This document shows positions 21,732-34,774 of a stretch of 64,000 nucleotides of DNA, in pieces; within the stretch, counting starts at the first letter, position 1, and each line of letters starts with the position of its first letter. Below the pieces are notes generated by a model. That model saw only the letters and a program-made list of their open reading frames with translations. It ran no database searches and was not told where the DNA came from. The stretch covers positions 95,001 through 159,000 of the forward strand of contig JACCIC010000218.1 in assembly GCA_018907035.1 (NCBI GenBank), written 5' to 3'. Source of the DNA: Sycobia sp. Sy_11 (taxonomy: Eukaryota > Arthropoda > Insecta > Hymenoptera > Epichrysomallidae). The translations under genes were made by a program, and so were the position numbers.

Positions 21732-22432
21732 AAATTTTAAAAAGGCTTTCAATTCTCGCGAATTCAACTCTTGATAAATTTGCTGGAAAACTGTGCAGTA
21801 TGGAATATCCGTACACGAAACTAAATTCTGCAATAGTTCAATATTTATATCTAATTTGTTTTTTTTTTTTATTTGTAAACGGAGCATTTTTTTTATTTGA
21901 TCGCTCAAAACTGAATCCAACAATTCCCAAAGAAAATGAAAATACTTACTTATTTAACAATTTACAATCCCCGCCTTTATTTATTCTTCAGCTTGCGCAA
22001 TTTCCATTTTTGTTTTACGATCCACCGCAAACAGTTAAACATTGCCGGAATCACCGCGAAAGGAAAGTTATATCAATATCCAGTTCCGCGCTCAATCGTC
22101 CGCCTCCCCCTCCTCCCACGATCTCTGTCTCTGTTCATCCGACTCGCGCAAAAACATCGCAGAATTCAATAATTCAGCGGGAAAGGAGAGATCCGGCCGG
22201 TCCCGACGGGTCAGGCTGGCGCTTCGCCTCTCCCCTCCCCCCTCGCGGGGATGGGATGGGGTCAAACCCCTCGTATAAGAACAACAAAAAGCCCAGCCGG
22301 TGAGCGAGGCGAGAGACGAGAGAAAGTCCGAGACCCGACGGCGCTGCCGCCACCCTCGCTTCGATTTCCCGCGAGCTTTCGCTTTTCCCGAACTTTCGCC
22401 CGGCTCGCCGTTACGGCTATTATTCATTTGAC

Positions 22433-22440
<8 letters not shown>

Positions 22441-22483
<43 letters not shown>
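22441..22483. repeat. (TA)n microsatellite, 43 bp
   Basis: A pure TA tract at the right end of a GC-rich patch. Confidence 0.97.
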
Positions 22484-22485
<2 letters not shown>

Positions 22486-23416
22486 AAAGCGGGATTCGCC
22501 GATATTACCGCTCAAGGGGAATTAATCATTTGTTTTTCAGGGGCATCAGGGATCGCCGCCCGTAACGATTGACGCGTCCGAGAGTGACGCCCTTCTATCC
22601 TATACGCGGATGGGAGATTTGTTTTTTTTTTTTTTTTTTTTTTTTGTTGTTGTTCGTGAGTTGAAGTTGAAACGGGTAGGGGAAAGTGGCTCGATGGCGC
22701 GGGTGGACTTTGATAACGCCTCGACGTGGATCGCCGTTGCGAGTGATTTCATCATAATTCGGTGGGGCGGGCGAAATCGAGAAGATGAATGTAATCGGAT
22801 TACAGGCGTATTTGGTAGTGTTTTATTTTCCGATTCGTCGTAAAGAGACAAATCACTTAGTGTGAATCAATTTTTTTTTTAATATGCAGCTGTTAATATT
22901 CGGCTTTTTGAAAATTATTCATTGCATTCTTTTGGTTTATGTATATATATTTATATAAACCTTAAGTAGAGATTTTTCCAAAAATGATGAACTCGAGATG
23001 GTAGATTTCTGACATTGAGTGAATTTTTTTTTCAAATATAGACGTGAATTATTCGATGTTCGGTAAGCATTGGGCGAAAGTTCCAGCTCATTATTTTTCA
23101 TTCATAGCCGAGGCATTTGACAGTAATTTTTATTCGTGCATGTTTACAAATAGATGATTCGTGGATTACGTGATAAAATCGGGTTAATAGGCTTACTGTA
23201 TGTATTTGACGTAAAAAATTTATCGTAAAAATTCTTTAATTGGCATATAATAAAATAATCTATGTGTACCGCAGGATAAATTGAAGTATTGTTTCTTTTA
23301 AATAAAAAGGTTATTTCAATGTATAAGGTAATTATGCCTTAAATTCACGTTATTTTTTTCAATCTATTTACGATTTGAAACGTTTGCTAAACGTTCTTTA
23401 TGCTGAAACTTTCTTC

Positions 23417-23419
<3 letters not shown>

Positions 23420-23459
<40 letters not shown>
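23420..23459. repeat. (GA)n microsatellite, 40 bp
   Basis: A pure AG/GA tract. Confidence 0.97.
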
Positions 23460-23460
<1 letters not shown>

Positions 23461-23609
23461 GGGGCTTTTAGATCCGTTTAAATATTAGCAGAAGAATCGG
23501 CTGATAGAGTGCACATAGAAAAGTGGCTATTACACTTGAGTGTTCCGGCTGCTAAGAGGAAAACTTTTAAGCTTCTTACAGCTACGCGAATGAAAAATAT
23601 AGCTCAACA

Positions 23610-23616
<7 letters not shown>

Positions 23617-23663
<47 letters not shown>
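23617..23663. repeat. (TA)n microsatellite, 47 bp
   Basis: A pure AT/TA tract. Confidence 0.97.
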
Positions 23664-23667
<4 letters not shown>

Positions 23668-24517
23668 CAAGAACGTGATGCGGCTTCGATTATTTGAATG
23701 CTATTTCTACGATGATTTATATATTCAGTAAAATTTATGCATATTTCTATGCAATTTCTTTCTAATTATAAGATTTACGTACAATTTGTAAAGCAATTAG
23801 AGATTCTTATCCATCTATCTCGTTAGGTTAGATCTGAATTGGAGTGCGTGTGACTTCTGAAATTCATCCAGATTTTCTATAAGCTCAAGCATGGTGATAT
23901 TTTATAAAAATCGACATATTTATTATTCAAACGCTAATTGACAAATAAATTATCTTTAGACAATAATATAAGAGCCATTTTTGCTTATTATATGTTTTCT
24001 ATATTTGTATCCATGTAAATTATATAATACGCAATATCAAAAATTTCAATACATATGAAAAAGAAACTCGTAATCGAAACAATGAAAAAGATCGTAACAA
24101 AATACTTTGTAAATAAAACGCTAATATTGCATTAAACATATATCTATATGTACAATAATAATATATTTTATGGACCTTCTATATATGTATATATATATGA
24201 GGAAGTCGTAAAAGGGAGCGTAATAAAAGTCTTGACACACGCCAGCGTCTTTTATGGTATAATTGAAGGTCATTTATAAATTTATAGATATTTTTGCTGT
24301 GCCATGACCATAAGTTAGGCATTAAATTCTATATACATACATAAAGACGCGCGTACACATATTCATCGTTATATAATAGAAGTGCCCTATTTATAAAGAT
24401 CAATGCTCCGCCGACACTTAAAGAGTTTCAAACCTAAGAACCCTATGGAGCCCCAAGTGGAACCATCCCGACTTAATCGGCTTAACTCTCTTATTACACT
24501 TTTCTCTCCTTCACTCT

Positions 24518-24523
24518 TCAGTT
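24518..24523 (+). promoter_or_regulatory. Initiator-like motif, possible tincar start site
   Basis: TCAGTT matches the insect initiator consensus (TCAKTY). It sits in a pyrimidine-rich lead-in at the start of the GC-rich block that ends in a splice donor at 24958. No TATA box or clear DPE is seen, so the call is weak. Confidence 0.25.
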
Positions 24524-24727
24524 ACCTCCGTTCTGCGCCTCGCTAATTGATTTAGCCGGGTATCGGTTGGGCGCGTGTCGTCCCACCCTTCCTGCCGGCT
24601 CAAACCATGATTTTAACGAGTGCCACTCGCGCGCGCAATATTAACCAGTTCCATTATTACTCTTATCTTCTCGATATACTCGCTCGTGTCTAATGCTCCC
24701 TCTCTCTCTCTCTATCTTGGGTTACAG

Positions 24728-24821
24728 ATGCTGCTGCTGCTGCTGCTGCTGCCGCCGTCGCCGCCGTCGCTGTCGCTGCTGTCCGCCGACGCTGCCGCCG
24801 CCGCAGCCGCCGCCGTCGCGC
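24728..24821. repeat. CTG/CCG/GTC trinucleotide repeat
   Basis: Seven CTG units are followed by imperfect CCG, TCG and GCC units inside the candidate leader exon. The third frame reads as poly-Cys/Arg, so no frame is favoured by composition. Confidence 0.85.
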
Positions 24822-24877
24822 CGAAGATGCTCGAGCGCCGAACTAATTATCCGGAAGAAGCCCACTCGAAACTTTAG
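24728..24877 (+). CDS. Possible upstream open reading frame, poly-Leu then poly-Ala, 49 codons
   Basis: An ATG at 24728 opens a 49-residue frame that begins with eight residues MLLLLLLL, then Pro/Ser-rich and Ala-rich runs, and stops at 24875-24877. It is made mostly from a (CTG)n(CCG)n repeat. The start looks like a signal sequence, but repeat coding explains it. At best it is an upstream frame in a leader exon. Confidence 0.2.
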   Translation: MLLLLLLLPPSPPSLSLLSADAAAAAAAAVAPKMLERRTNYPEEAHSKL

Positions 24878-24996
24878 ACAGCGTCGAGCGCAGCCGACGT
24901 CGCGCGCCGCTTGGGCCGAGGCTGGGGGAGGGGAGCAGCAGCACCTCCCATCGTCAGGGTGAGTTATTAATGCCAAATGTATAGAGGCCCGATATA

Positions 24997-25014
24997 TGCG
25001 CGCGCGCGCGTACG
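24997..25014. repeat. (CG)n run, alternating purine-pyrimidine
   Basis: TGCG(CG)n followed by TACG, a Z-DNA-type sequence just downstream of the candidate donor. Confidence 0.85.
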
Positions 25015-26061
25015 TGCGGGAGCGCATGCAAATGCACGGATGGCGCACATGTATACTTGGAGTTGGCGAGATGGTTATGAAGGATTTATTTCGTTGCGGC
25101 GCGAAGGGCGGGCGCGGGATTTCTCAGGGGTTTGTTTTATCGATTGTTCGCGCGGCTGACAGTTGAGAGAGGGACAGAGGAAGAGGGACAACCATAAGCT
25201 TTAGTTAATTAAAGTAAGATCACGCGCGAATAAAGTGAATAATCGAGTGATTTCTATAAATATCTTAAATCAATAATTTCATATCTTAGAATTTTAATAT
25301 CTTAAAATTTAAAATCAGAAATTGACAAAGCGAATTGTGCGTGCACATTTTAGATTTAAATTCATTTCGGATTAAAAATTGACAATTGTAACTGACGCAC
25401 ATTGTATTCATGTATAAGACATATAATAAAAGATTTTTTATAAATTTGGCATTTAGCATTTCGATGGTCGTCGTCGTTTTTCGAAGATTGATTTTACAAA
25501 ACAAAGTCCGTCGCACTATTCAATTGTGCAAAACAGCGAGCTCGATTTATGTAGTTCCCTATATATAATACATTTCAAATAAGTAGATCATATAGACATT
25601 AGTTACTTTCTCCTATTTATTTGAGGTCATAGCAATCTTTCAAGAAAATAATAATGCGTAGTAAGATTATAAAAAATTTTAATTGTCTATCATTTATGCA
25701 TGTTCAGACATAGTTTACTAGTTTACTAGTTTATTCTATTAATTACAGTTTAATAGACGTGACGTAGAATATCTCTGCTGATAAGCTTGGTAGGTTAAAT
25801 ATACAAATGTTTTCATACAGACTTATTTCATGACTATGGGTATTGTTATACAAACTAATAATTTTGACATTCAAGTCGTCAAGTATCAGTCACTTGAAGA
25901 TCGTGGTAATTTTTTTTTTTTAATTAGGAACACTTATTTTCGACATTCGATTCAGAATAAGCGGAAAATTTTACGTAAAGGGCGAGTAATACGTGTATAC
26001 TAATAAGATCTACACCCGAAAAAAATCCGACTGAAAATTCCACACGAACCTAATGTATAAC

Positions 26062-26064
<3 letters not shown>

Positions 26065-26116
<52 letters not shown>
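26065..26116. repeat. (TA)n microsatellite, 52 bp
   Basis: A pure TA tract. Confidence 0.97.
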
Positions 26117-26118
<2 letters not shown>

Positions 26119-26368
26119 ACAACCCTTTCCATAGACATAAACGGCCCTTTCATACAAATCCATCCCAAAGTCGTCACGGTCGACTTGCCTCAATTTCTAG
26201 TCGAGCCCTCGTTCTCCCCACCACCCCCTGGGCGATCGCCGAGACGAGGAGGTTCGCCTCTGAACGCTTGATGTACTTAGGATAATCGGGGAGCAGCCGT
26301 TCCGCGCGCATCATGGGGATAATCCGCCGCGGTATTCGACGAAGGCACAGACACTCTGGCTATATTGA

Positions 26369-26372
<4 letters not shown>

Positions 26373-26418
<46 letters not shown>
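26373..26418. repeat. (TA)n microsatellite, 46 bp
   Basis: A pure AT/TA tract, followed 36 bases later by a CT tract. Confidence 0.97.
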
Positions 26419-26422
<4 letters not shown>

Positions 26423-26451
26423 GCTTCGGTTAAGCAGAGGAGCCTATGAAG

Positions 26452-26453
<2 letters not shown>

Positions 26454-26487
<34 letters not shown>
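26454..26487. repeat. (TC)n microsatellite, 34 bp
   Basis: A pure TC tract. Confidence 0.95.
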
Positions 26488-26489
<2 letters not shown>

Positions 26490-27048
26490 GATTTCACTTT
26501 CATTGCTCGGACGCCAGGCTCGTCCATCATATAATATTTATAGGAAGATTAACGATTATGAGGCGAGCGTGCATCCCCGTTGCACAATTTATTATTTTGT
26601 TTATATGGCTATTTTATCCTCAGCTTAATAACTAAACGTATATGAGCCAGTAGGCTCTCAACTTTACACAAAAAGTCATAAACAATTGTACGATGATTTA
26701 ATTATAGAAAGGATATTTTATTATATACCATTTTTTTTTAAATTAATTTTGTTATTAACTATAACAGACTGATTTTGGTATATTTGAAACTCATTGTTTT
26801 TTGCCCCGCCACACGTTCTCCCACTAATATAAAACATACAATTGAGTAAATTGGTTCTTTTATTTACGATTGGTCAATCGCATTCGATGTTGTATAATTT
26901 AAAACTGTAATATTTTGCAAAACTTTATACTTTACTAAAATGCGTTTACCATTATACAGAAAATATTAGCTTTTTGAAGATGTAGTGTGTCCTATATATT
27001 TTTAGATTTTACGACCAGCATAACTATTTAAAAGATTTTTTCAATTTG

Positions 27049-27112
27049 AATTCCATCTATATGGAATATACAATCTATATTCCATCTATTTGAATTTCAT
27101 CTATATTACATT
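27049..27112. repeat. Small cluster of direct and inverted ATTCCATCTAT repeats
   Basis: ATTCCATCTAT occurs twice directly, with a third copy ATTTCATCTAT, and ATGGAATATA / TATATTCCAT form an inverted pair around CAATC. Confidence 0.75.
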
Positions 27113-29507
27113 AAACATTGATAACCTAATAAAATTTATTTTAGTCGATATTTAAATATTTATCACGAACCGTGGTATCGGTTGATACAACATAAAATAT
27201 TCAATTCTTCAAAAAATTATTTTACTACTGCTATTCAATTATTATAGTATAATTTTTATTTTTCTTTCAATTCACCAATTCTTTCCGTTAATTGTTCAAT
27301 TCCCCCATTTATTATTAAGAATATTTATAATCTCATAAAGAAACACATGAAATAACAAATACAATAAATTTAATGAATAGCCGGTTTACGATATTTTCAA
27401 CAACCTTTCAGTTTATCAAAACTATACTAACTAGTAATATAGAACTTTGGCTTACAACCCCCTCCCCCCTCAATTAAAGCCAGTAAAGCTCGGAGCGCGA
27501 TGCTAATGAAGTACTCAAACCAAGCAATTTCCTTTCCGTCACCCTCTCTCTCTCTCTCTCTCCCTCTCTTCTCTACGCTGCGCGTTTCCTTTACACCGAT
27601 CCTCTATCCGCTCTTCTGCCCACCCTCTGAATGTGGCTTTCCGATAATACCGCGCAATCTGAGTTTCGATATCAGCGCGCCGCCGCGTCGAGCGTCGATC
27701 GTGGGAAACAGCCGAGGCGCGTGGCCCTGTCTCGCTTTGGCTCGCGAAATTAATTTAGCGCAGCTTTCGGGCAGTTTAACTACGGAGTTTAACTTTCGGG
27801 TGCCGCTGCCGCGGGGATCTGCGGGTATCGTGTCTAGTTTTCTTTCGGGAGGGGGTGGGATACTAGGAGTAAGAAATTGGGAAGCGTTCGTTTTATTACT
27901 TTTAAAATATAAATGGTGAAGGGCACTTTTAACAAAGGCGAAAAAGTTGGAAATACATAGATAATATAACATTATAAATAATGAATATTAGAAAAATTTG
28001 TATTAGTAATACTTGGAATAACATGCAAATTACTAATCAATTTAGTGTTCAATGCCAAAATGATTAATATAAAACAATTACGTTCTGCATAACTTATTCA
28101 TAATAACAACAAATTCTTTGCAAAAGTTAAATAGTTTATTCATATTTCGTCTTAACCTTTAGGTATTCTTTTTTGTTAAAGTTACAGTTTGAAGTTATTT
28201 TAAAATTATATTAATTTATCCAACTGTTATTTACACATGTATAGAAAAGTTAATGTTTAATGCACTATTTCTATTCCAAATTCTATAGTTAATATGAAGA
28301 ATTAGTAAAATAATCCAACTTATATCGACAGGTGTATCAAACAATTATGCAAAGAAAGACGAGTAAATTGAAATTATATCTTTTCGAAATTGTCAAAGCA
28401 ACGCGTGAGTTCTTCCGTGGCTCGACGAAGGACGTATGAAGAACGCTACTTGTTAAAATAAGTTTGGAAACAAAAAGCGAGAACGCAGTACACTCGTGCC
28501 CGTAATATGAAGACAGAATCACGGGGAAATTTTATTCCCCTCTCCCGACGGGACGATGGGATTGACCGGAGCGAAGCGGATCCGCAACGGACTCGAACAT
28601 ATACGCTGACGCGCGCGCGCGTGGCTCTGTGGTGTAGCCGCGTGAATTCCTCGCTTGATTTCCCTCTGTTTACCCTTGGGGTCCGGGGTGGGAGGGGCAA
28701 ACCCACCTCCCACCTCCCACCTCCGACCTGCAGCTCAACGAGACCAGAGACGAGGGACAGAGGCGAAAATACGTCGCGCGCGCGAGAGGGGTGGGGGTCG
28801 GCTTATCTGACGTTGAAATTTTTTCTTTTTTCCTTTACTCTTTTTTTTTTTATTACAAAGGCTTTAAAGTTGAACGGTTGGATCAGCGGGAGAATGTTCC
28901 GTCGGGGGTGTTAACTTTTCTTTCCGAGCGCGCGCTTCCGATGGATGCGCGAGTCTCCTAACCGTGACTTATTTTGGATATTGCGAACTGAAATATGCTT
29001 ATGTGCATATTTAATGTTTTTACATCCGGAAAATTAAGATTTTCAAAGTAAAATATTGAAATAAGTAATATTTGATAGGGTATCGTGAAACAAGTAGAAT
29101 TGACAATATATGGTCAGACATGCGTGTTTTTGTTAATTGTGTACTATTTTAAAAAAATACCGGTATGAAATTACTTAAAGAAAGAAAATTAGAAAAATCG
29201 TATGAAAAATTATTTGTGTTATATTATATAATAACAAATAAAGTATGTAGGTTAGTCCTATTCTACCATATGGATAAAATAACAATTGTTTGTGCTTTAT
29301 ATCTGTTAAGAATAAAAGTGCTTGCTGGATAATAGTAAAATTTATTATAGGGCGAATTAGTTAATAAATATTATTGCTACAAGACATGATGATATTAATG
29401 AATATTTCCTCTGAAAATATCGCATTCAGAGCGATCGATATGATAAACTTAGGTTTGAAAGTAAATAAATTTGAAAGTAAATAATTATTAAATTCTTGTT
29501 TTATACA

Positions 29508-29518
<11 letters not shown>

Positions 29519-29560
<42 letters not shown>
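29519..29560. repeat. (TA)n microsatellite, 42 bp
   Basis: A TA tract with one imperfect extension to the left (from about 29508). Confidence 0.97.
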
Positions 29561-29561
<1 letters not shown>

Positions 29562-30091
29562 CATAGAAAGATAATTTAATGTGATACCATGACTCATTTA
29601 TATCGGAAATTGCGGATTTTCGATGAAGGCATTTGCCAAGACTAGAATATGAAAGATAACACTTATACATGTGATATAGTTTTAATAATAAAGTTACAAA
29701 CCACATCGATAATAATGAATTTATAATACAAATCTTAAATAGATAAAATAATTGATTGAAAGAATTTCACACTTGAAATTCGACCTTTTATTAAAAATAC
29801 AAAGGAAGTTTAATTTTCAAGTACAGGGCACAGGACGCCATCGCTTCGGCCATGCCGGTTTATACGGAATCAGAGCGGGCGACGAGCCGTCTGTTATACT
29901 CCACCAACCGCTCGAGAACAATGACAAATCTTGTACGTGCTCTCGAAAATGATCGCTGAGCAATTTACACAAAAAAAAGGAAATAGGAATAAAAACTTAA
30001 CGATGGTCGATGAGTCGGACGAACAAACGCGCGGAGAGAATTCAGGAAGGTACTTTAGTTTTGACGCCCTTTCGATTTCGGATGGAATCAA

Positions 30092-30092
<1 letters not shown>

Positions 30093-30133
<41 letters not shown>

Positions 30134-30175
30134 GTGTATTTGTGCGTGTACATGTGCGTTTGTGCGCGTGTATGC
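30093..30175. repeat. (GT)n microsatellite with degenerate tail
   Basis: A pure GT run at 30093-30128 is followed by GTGTGCG, TTTGTGCGTG and similar variants to about 30175. Confidence 0.95.
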
Positions 30176-30394
30176 TTCTGTACCGATCCCATCCTCTGTT
30201 TTCCCCAACAGCAATCGATTACAAAACGTCCGACTACTCGACTATCACGCGTATATGTCTATGAGAAAGGTCGACCCCTTCGTTGACCTTTTTCTTTTAA
30301 AAGCCAGGGAGTCGGGGCGGGATAACCATCTGGTCCGGTATATTTTTTTCAAAAGGTTTCGGCGTAAGATGATGGGCATAGATACATAGAGAGC

Positions 30395-30397
<3 letters not shown>

Positions 30398-30432
<35 letters not shown>
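30398..30432. repeat. (GA)n microsatellite, 35 bp
   Basis: A pure GA tract. Confidence 0.95.
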
Positions 30433-30440
<8 letters not shown>

Positions 30441-30958
30441 TAAGGACCATACAGAAGCTCCTTCCGCCTCCGAATGAATATTATCTTCTCGGTTTTTTCT
30501 GGCTCGAACCTATCCCCACCGACTACACGCGATTTACGATTACAACGATACACTTGCAGTAATTCCTTTGAATCTTCCGTTAAATGCATACATCAGATTC
30601 ATTTGTACGTGTCGGAGCAGGTGCGCCCCATTAACTGGAATACCACGTTCGCCCCCCCCCCGCTACCTAACGTAGTTGAAGTTTAATTTCCGTAAATGAT
30701 ATGTAAATTTCGTAATTCCGATTACAAACTTTGACAGTTTCGGATAATGTAATAGTTCGTGCGCGAATAAATTTTCCCCCGTATAAGGCAAATATATTAC
30801 GCGTAATTTCATTGAATCGAGAAAATGCACGAGAATACCGGAAAGACGAGCGTTGAGTTAGGAAGTGCCCGTTGATAATTAAATTTTCGCCACACGAATT
30901 CGCTGAGTTTCGCCCCAAAATAAGTTAATGTATTTATGTATGTTGGTGCGTGCGGGTC

Positions 30959-30990
30959 TTTGTGTGTGTGTGTGTGTGTGTATGTGTGTT
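30959..30990. repeat. (GT)n microsatellite
   Basis: A GT run at 30959-30980, interrupted by TATG and continuing to 30990. Confidence 0.9.
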
Positions 30991-33266
30991 ATGCGTACAG
31001 TTACAAAATACTAAGCGGAAGACTCCTGGTATGGGTGGGAGGACTGGCCTAAGGGGAGAAGGATAATCTTGCGTGCGAGGTTAGGTCGCCGTCGTCGTCG
31101 TCATCGTCGTGGAGGAAATACGAGCGGTCGTAAATTTTCTGCGTCCCTATGGGAGAGCGAGAGCGCGACCCCCCGCCCTCCTCTACCCTGCGAGTGCGGA
31201 ATGAAAAGCAGTTCCTGGTATATGAACCGTCCGGTAGGTCTGCGGACGTCGTGGGGACTACGTGTGTATATATACAATTCCCAAGGAGTATCGTTGGCTC
31301 GAGAGGAGAGGGATGACGAGGGAGGTAGGGAGAATTTGCTCTTTGCGATATTGTCGGCGACTTATATTCGCGTTTTATAAAGAATTTCTCGAGAGCGGCC
31401 GAGTGGAGTGGGGAGGGGGGCGAAGGTCGTCGTAGCGGCAAGAGCATCGTTTGAAATATTTCGCTGCACCGCGACGTGTTTTCTTCTGTGCCGTTACCAA
31501 GCCGATTGCTCAGAAGAAGTTTCTCGTCGAAATCTCGGCGGGACGCGTTTACACACATATACAGACGCGTGCGTGCGTGCGTAGACACACATAGCCGCTC
31601 GCGCGCAGGTAGAATTCCGACTTTTTAGTTTTGCAGTTTTGTTTCGAAAGTTCTTCAAGTATTTTACAAATTACCTGAGGTGCTTAGATTTGACTGGCTT
31701 CTAGTATATCCTAGAGAAATGTGCAAATCGATACAGAGTGTATTATTCCAGTTGAAAGTCAACCGTTAAAACGTTTAAATCTGAATATCCAGATAGACAT
31801 AAACGCAGGAATGTGGGATTTCGCAAAAATTTTCAATCCTCAGATTGGACGAAAGATTTTAATTAATTTGATCATATAATATAATCAACATAATATGAAT
31901 AAATAAATTAAAGGATGCTTTTGAAGAAAAATGAATAATTATACATCGATCGAACTATAAAAAGTAAACAATGAAAACATTGAAAAATGAACTTGAATGG
32001 AACACTAATACTAGTGCAAATAATAATGAAAATTAAATCTTTGACTAGAATGAATAGAGTGAATTCTATACAACAAAGTTTCTCATCAGATTTTGTAGTC
32101 TTACATATTCACTTAACGTAATATACTTTCATCTTGAAATTCAGGAACTAATCTACACGAACTACCTTTTTCTTTTTTTACACTAGACGTTTAATATTAT
32201 TTTCAAATGCGCTACTTTTGCATTGAAGCTATTATTATAATTTTTTCTTTCTTACTTTTGCATAAGACATTTTTATTATTTTTTTTTAAATCGTGCTTTT
32301 AAATATCCTAGCTTTTGAAAATTTTAACTTTCACCTGATTGCACGAAAACATTTTAGATTATTTCAATTTAATGTAATTAAAATACGACAAGAATCTTTG
32401 TGAGATAAATTTTGGACAGAAACAAGAAGTAAAGATGTAATAATTCATCATTGCCTCTAATCGGGCCTGGAAATAATTCCACTAACTTTTGAGTTTTATT
32501 GGGCAAAAGAGGCGGGAAGAAAGTAATGAGAAAAAGTGAAAGAGAAAAAAAAGGACGAAAGGTATTAAAATCATCGCCATAAAGTGTCCGAACCCCGGTC
32601 ATTTGGCGCGTACCTAAGAATTTTCCTTTTTTTCCCCCCGAAATTCTACAAATCCAAAGTCCTGCCTCGCCGGGTTAATCGTTCGTCTACCAAGGGACGA
32701 AATTCACCCTCGCCCGCCGCCCCTTCGAGCCCTCAATCTCTCACCTCGCTGAATTTACGCGACAACTAGGCTTAATTAAAAGCAGAACAAAAACTGAAGA
32801 AAAGAAAGAACGAGGCCGGCAGCGAGAAACGATAAAAAACCAATAGCGATGAGGGGAGGGGGGAGAGACTCTCGAGACCGAGAGAAGGAAAGAGTTGGAG
32901 CCACGCGAATCTTCCTGGGTCCTCGTTCTGCGGAACATCCAAGGATGGGTGAGTAGGGGTGAAGGAGGGGGGGGCACAGAGCGACGCGGAAAAATGCACC
33001 TCTAGCATTCCCGCGACGTTCGCCCATTTTATCTCTCGCGCCCCACTGGCGCTCGTCTATTATACGCTTCTCGCAGCGCGCTGCGGGCTCCTTTACGTTT
33101 TTTTTTTTTGGCGCACACGCAATCGCGTGGGACACGCAGCGGGTGGGGGGGTCGAGGGAGTGGAGGGTCGGTAAGACTTGGCAGACGGATGGATGGGGGG
33201 GGGGGAGGCCGCACGCGCGCGACTGCCTTGTTGCCTGCGTTCACCGATGCTCCTCTCCTAGACGAA

Positions 33267-33276
33267 TATATAAAAG
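33267..33276 (+). promoter_or_regulatory. TATA-box-like element in a GC-rich island
   Basis: TATATAAAAG stands in a CpG-rich patch (33100-33610) and is followed by a GC-rich segment. The position, 1.7 kb upstream of the tincar start codon exon, would suit an alternative promoter. No splice donor that would join it to exon 2 was identified. Confidence 0.25.
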
Positions 33277-33384
33277 TTTATCTCCGCGCCGCGTGCCGCG
33301 CTCGGAGTTTAGAGGAGCCAGTGTATATAACTGCCGCCCGTGGCTTATTCTCTGCACGGCAATGCGCGCATCTATATATACATA

Positions 33385-33386
<2 letters not shown>

Positions 33387-33441
<55 letters not shown>
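33387..33441. repeat. (TA)n microsatellite, 55 bp
   Basis: A pure TA tract within the GC-rich island. Confidence 0.97.
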
Positions 33442-33443
<2 letters not shown>

Positions 33444-34774
33444 TTGGCTTGGAAAATATCGATCTCGGTCGTGCGCCCGCTTGCGTTGGCCAGCTTATTT
33501 TCTCTGTGTTTTTTTTCTCTGCTTTTTAGAGCGTGCACGGCTTGGCGGAGAGGGGCCAGCGACGATGTTCGCCTCGGATAAAGGGGGGAGCGTTTATGAG
33601 CCGAAATAAAATCCGGAAGTGATGTCCGCTATTTCCCCTCCCACCCTCCACCCGCTTTCAGTCGTAAAGTTTTTAATTATTATAAAAGAAAAAACAACGG
33701 TTTATGGAGCTTTTTTTCTCAATTTAATCATTGGATTTTTATGTTATCTTTTTTTTTATTTTTTAATAAACATAAAGATGATGAAATCAATAAATATTTG
33801 TAACATTGAACTTGACTGCTTACCGTATTTTCAACATAATAATTTTACTGCAAACCACGGGGACTTATGTTTTTTTTTTTAAAGAAAATCGTATCGTACA
33901 TATTTTTTTTATGCTATTTTGACATCAAAATGATAATTTTATTCTTCTCGATTCGATATCAATATTTCACAAATAATAGAATATTAGTGAAAAAAATCTT
34001 TTCTTCTAAACTTTAAGCATCAAATTCACGGCCTTTAATATAACTTTTCAGCAATTTATAAAACTTCATAAAGTGTAGCTTTTTACTTCAAACAGAAACT
34101 CTGAAACTCTAGTATTTTACGGAAAGGTGCTTCAAAAAATAAAAAAAAATAGCTGATGCAATACGACGGTTACCAGTTAACAATACTAGATAAAGTAATT
34201 CGAATGTGAGCAGTTTCTATTTTTTTTCTTTTACAATTAAAACGTTGAACGGTGTTATACAAAGGCGTAGTTTTTGATTGAACTAATCGTGTAAAATCAA
34301 ATTATTGCACCGTGAAATCTTATTGCTACGATTTTAACTAACTGGGAAATTGAATGAAGACTGACCTGCTGTGGTAAATTAAGCTTGGACGCTGTATGTC
34401 TGACATGTATTCAGCGACTGTAGCAAGTTACTTGCTTCTAATGAATTATAACTTAGACAGAGAGAAAGTTTTAGCGAAAATTAGTCAAAGCCATAAGCTT
34501 TTTACTAGAAAGTATGGTAATTTGGTAACAGACTTAGAATCTTTGAAATTGTAGAAAGAAGTTTGGTAGACTTAAATCATCGAGATTTTATTTATGCTAA
34601 CTGGTATTTGTACTTTATAACTTTTACTTTTTTACTAATGAAATTTTTCCAAACCATTATTCAGGATTTTGCAATTATTTGATTAGTTTCATACGAATTT
34701 ATGATATGAAAAAGTGCAGGTTATAAATTTCCACTATACTTCTTTGTAATTATAGTTTTTTTCAAGCGACCACG

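Larger units (their letters stand above)
15861..24499. other. Long intergenic stretch with dense microsatellites
   Basis: No gene is supported. AT-rich DNA alternates with GC-rich patches near 17450-18060, 19150-19560, 20650-21320 and 22080-22790. Longer frames are dinucleotide tracts read through. Those without tracts have Arg/Pro-rich random composition. Confidence 0.5.
24520..24958 (+). other. Candidate 5' untranslated exon of tincar
   Basis: A GC-rich block rises out of AT-rich DNA, contains a CTG/CCG repeat, and ends CAGG before GTGAGT, a consensus donor. The next strong plus-strand acceptor known to be used is that of the tincar coding exon at 35011, which would make a 10.05-kb intron. 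Several upstream ATGs are present (24608, 24692, 24728). If the pyrimidine tract and CAG at 24700-24727 act as an acceptor, the exon would instead be 24728-24958. The assignment to tincar is inferred from order and strand only. Confidence 0.35.

Noticed and set aside
24693..24962. Cys-rich then Pro/Arg-rich plus frame running to the donor
   Set aside because: The poly-Cys is just another reading of the CTG repeat. A coding leader is not excluded, but composition gives no support.
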